DNA of 24,411 nucleotides, from NCBI GenBank assembly GCA_022839625.1, contig JALHJL010000041.1, positions 40,507-64,917 on the forward strand. The letters are read 5' to 3'. Made by a program: the position numbers and the translations under genes. The notes beneath the pieces were generated by a model. The model searched no databases, was not told the DNA's origin, and was given only the letters and a program-made list of their open reading frames with translations. Source of the DNA: Phycisphaerales bacterium. Its GTDB lineage: Bacteria > Planctomycetota > Phycisphaerae > UBA1845 > Fen-1342. How positions within the stretch are numbered: position 1 is the stretch's first letter; every line of letters begins with the position of its first letter. Positions 23,108 through 24,411 of this stretch are shown here, one piece after another.

Positions 23108-24028
23108 CTAGCCGCGCCGGTAGAACCCGTAAAGCACGCCGGCGAGGAGCAGCATCATCGAGCCGGGCTCCGGCACCGAGTAGAGCCCGCCGATCTGGTC
23201 ATTGCCGCAGCTTGCCGCCGCGTGCAAGCCAATGTCGAACGTCGCATCGTTGGACAGGGTGCCCACGGGCACCGTCCAGGTCTGGAGGTACCAGGTGCGA
23301 CCCGAATCGACGACCGAGCTGTGCACCAGGCCCGCGCTGCCGAGGTCGGTTCCGCCCGAGACGTACGTCCGCAGATCGAGACCGACGGGCGCGTTGCTGG
23401 CACCGTAGGCGCCCGTTCCGGCGGACATCGTAACCTGGTTGTTCGCACTCAGGCTGACCAGGTGGCCCTCCAGGCTCGCGCCGCCGCTGCCGCCGGTCAG
23501 GTGGAACGACCTCGCGGACGCGAAGTGCCCGCCGTTGAGCGAGATCGGGCTGCCGGACGAATCACGGCCCCACGAATTCAGCAGGGCGAAATGGCGGACG
23601 CCGGCGCTGTCGGCGAGGTCGAGGAACAGATCGCCCTGGCCGTACCAGGTCTGCCAACCGCTGTGGTAATAGCCGGTCTGAGGGTTGAGCGCGGTGGCAA
23701 TCTGGAAGACGACGTTGTCGTCGACGAGCTTGATGCCCAGGACGCCCTGGTCAAACTGGGCGCCGATTGCGCCGCCGGGGCTGGGGACCTGCCCGATGCC
23801 GTTCGGATAAGTCACACGGTCCGGCCCGAAGACGGGCAGGTGGCTGCCGGTCGTCGGCCCGGTGACCGCGACGTTGGCCTTCGTGTCGGTGTAGTAAGAG
23901 GACTGGAGTCCCGAGACACCCACTTCCGAGGTGTAATTGAAATCGGCGAAGGCCTGAATGAGGTCGGCGTTTGCGATTCCAACGCCCGCGAGGACAACGG
24001 CCACTACTGCGATTCGCTTCGTAAACAT
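23108..24028 (-). CDS. PEP-CTERM protein of unknown function
   Basis: The ATG at 24028 has AAAGGAG 6 nt upstream. The 306-residue product has a signal peptide (MFTKRIAVVAVVLAGVGIANA), a Gly/Ser/Thr-rich beta-strand body and the tail VPEPGSMMLLLAGVLYGFYRRG, a canonical PEP-CTERM signal. The body is not obviously related to the two tandem PEP-CTERM proteins. Stretches such as GYYHSGWQTWYGQGDLFLDLADSAG and FALLNSWGRDSSG recall secreted proteins of unknown role. It contains a single Cys (in AASCGND). It is probably exported and processed by an exosortase encoded elsewhere. The gene stands alone, with a hairpin downstream and a dyad in its upstream region. Confidence 0.88.
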   Translation of the reverse strand: MFTKRIAVVAVVLAGVGIANADLIQAFADFNYTSEVGVSGLQSSYYTDTKANVAVTGPTTGSHLPVFGPDRVTYPNGIGQVPSPGGAIGAQFDQGVLGIKLVDDNVVFQIATALNPQTGYYHSGWQTWYGQGDLFLDLADSAGVRHFALLNSWGRDSSGSPISLNGGHFASARSFHLTGGSGGASLEGHLVSLSANNQVTMSAGTGAYGASNAPVGLDLRTYVSGGTDLGSAGLVHSSVVDSGRTWYLQTWTVPVGTLSNDATFDIGLHAAASCGNDQIGGLYSVPEPGSMMLLLAGVLYGFYRRG

Positions 24029-24411
24029 GCCAGGCTCCTTTCCCTGCGCTCTTTGGCGCTCGTCGGCGACGTCCGCTTTCCTTCCGGCGAAGGTCTCGAT
24101 ACCAGGGGGTGGGTCAAACCTGGCTTTTGCGAATGGTCATTCGAAACATAGGTACTGCCGCGCACCGATTTCCACTGTGAAATCGAGAATTTTTTGCCGG
24201 CCCGGGGTTCTTGGACCCCGCGAACCGCGGCCGTCCGCGCCGCCCAATAACATCTGAATTGACCGGCTGAACTCCCCCGCAGCAGCGCCAGTGAGAGGAC
24301 GCTTGGTTATCAGTCCGACGCTATCCATGAAAGGCATCTTCGTGTCAAGGGTGGCGTCCGTCTGCACAGTCTCCGCGTACGGTCGCAGCGCTCTTCGCGT
24401 CCGCTGGCCCA
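24029..24411. other. Upstream region of the PEP-CTERM gene, to the window edge
   Basis: No gene is recognised. On the minus strand TATGTT (24145-24150) could be a -10 box, and directly downstream CGAATG-GT-CATTCG (24130-24143) is an operator-like dyad. CGGGGT (24203-24208) and ACCCCG (24215-24220) form another short hairpin without a T-tract. A minus-strand frame at 24137-24367 has no SD and no recognisable domain. Confidence 0.4.

Noticed and set aside
24029..24160. Possible GEMM (c-di-GMP-I) riboswitch in the leader of the PEP-CTERM gene
   Set aside because: GCAAAAGCC on the minus strand recalls the conserved GCAAAGCC, but the remaining conserved parts and the paired stems do not fit.
24200..24222. 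Hairpin CGGGGT/ACCCCG as a terminator
   Set aside because: In neither direction does a T-tract follow; the nearby run of T lies on the wrong side for the minus strand.
24137..24367. 76-codon minus-strand frame at the right edge
   Set aside because: No SD, no recognisable domain, and it overlaps the likely promoter region of the PEP-CTERM gene.

Overview
The window looks like a chromosomal segment of a high-GC planctomycete-like bacterium. The evidence is a DUF1571 lipoprotein, several secreted proteins with PEP-CTERM tails, a thrombospondin type 3 repeat protein, and short palindromic repeats that read as GG(T/V)GVSP inside genes. Most starts have a clear Shine-Dalgarno (SD). No CRISPR array, rRNA, integrase or transposase gene was seen.

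Layout. 1-1947 (-): 5' part of a large secreted Asp-rich calcium-binding repeat protein that runs off the left edge. 2226-2318: miniature inverted-repeat element. 2455-4445 (+): DUF1571 lipoprotein overlapping ribD by one base. 4564-6941 (-): a MacB/FtsX-type permease without its ATPase, and a secreted protein with a Cys-containing C-terminal anchor, separated by an inverted array of 8-bp repeats. 7184-8737 (+): an ALDH7-type aldehyde dehydrogenase. 8738-10670: a broken DUF433 gene and a radical SAM/SPASM gene, bracketed by two direct copies of the ALDH 3' end. 10925-15844: a tyrosine/homogentisate catabolism cluster with homogentisate dioxygenase (+), then HPP dioxygenase, fumarylacetoacetase and an unrecognised conserved-looking protein (all -). 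16162-16234: tRNA-Glu(UUC). 16483-16575 (-): a 30-residue putative membrane peptide with a strong SD and a 5' hairpin. 16843-19619: class I fructose-bisphosphate aldolase (+) converging on enolase (-), with enolase overlapping a zinc-ribbon/HEAT-like gene. 19953-21709 (+): two tandem paralogous PEP-CTERM proteins, each with its own matching promoter. 21771-22913 (-): a baeRF3-type ribosome-hibernation-like protein. 23108-24028 (-): another PEP-CTERM protein.

Function. The tyrosine block would turn 4-hydroxyphenylpyruvate into fumarate and acetoacetate, but no glutathione-type maleylacetoacetate isomerase is visible. The unknown gene just upstream of fahA is the most interesting candidate in the window: it may supply that missing step or another auxiliary role. 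Aldolase and enolase are central glycolytic enzymes. The PEP-CTERM and Cys-tail proteins point to an exported, surface-sorted protein set whose sorting machinery lies elsewhere. All assignments were made by reading the sequence; no database search was run.
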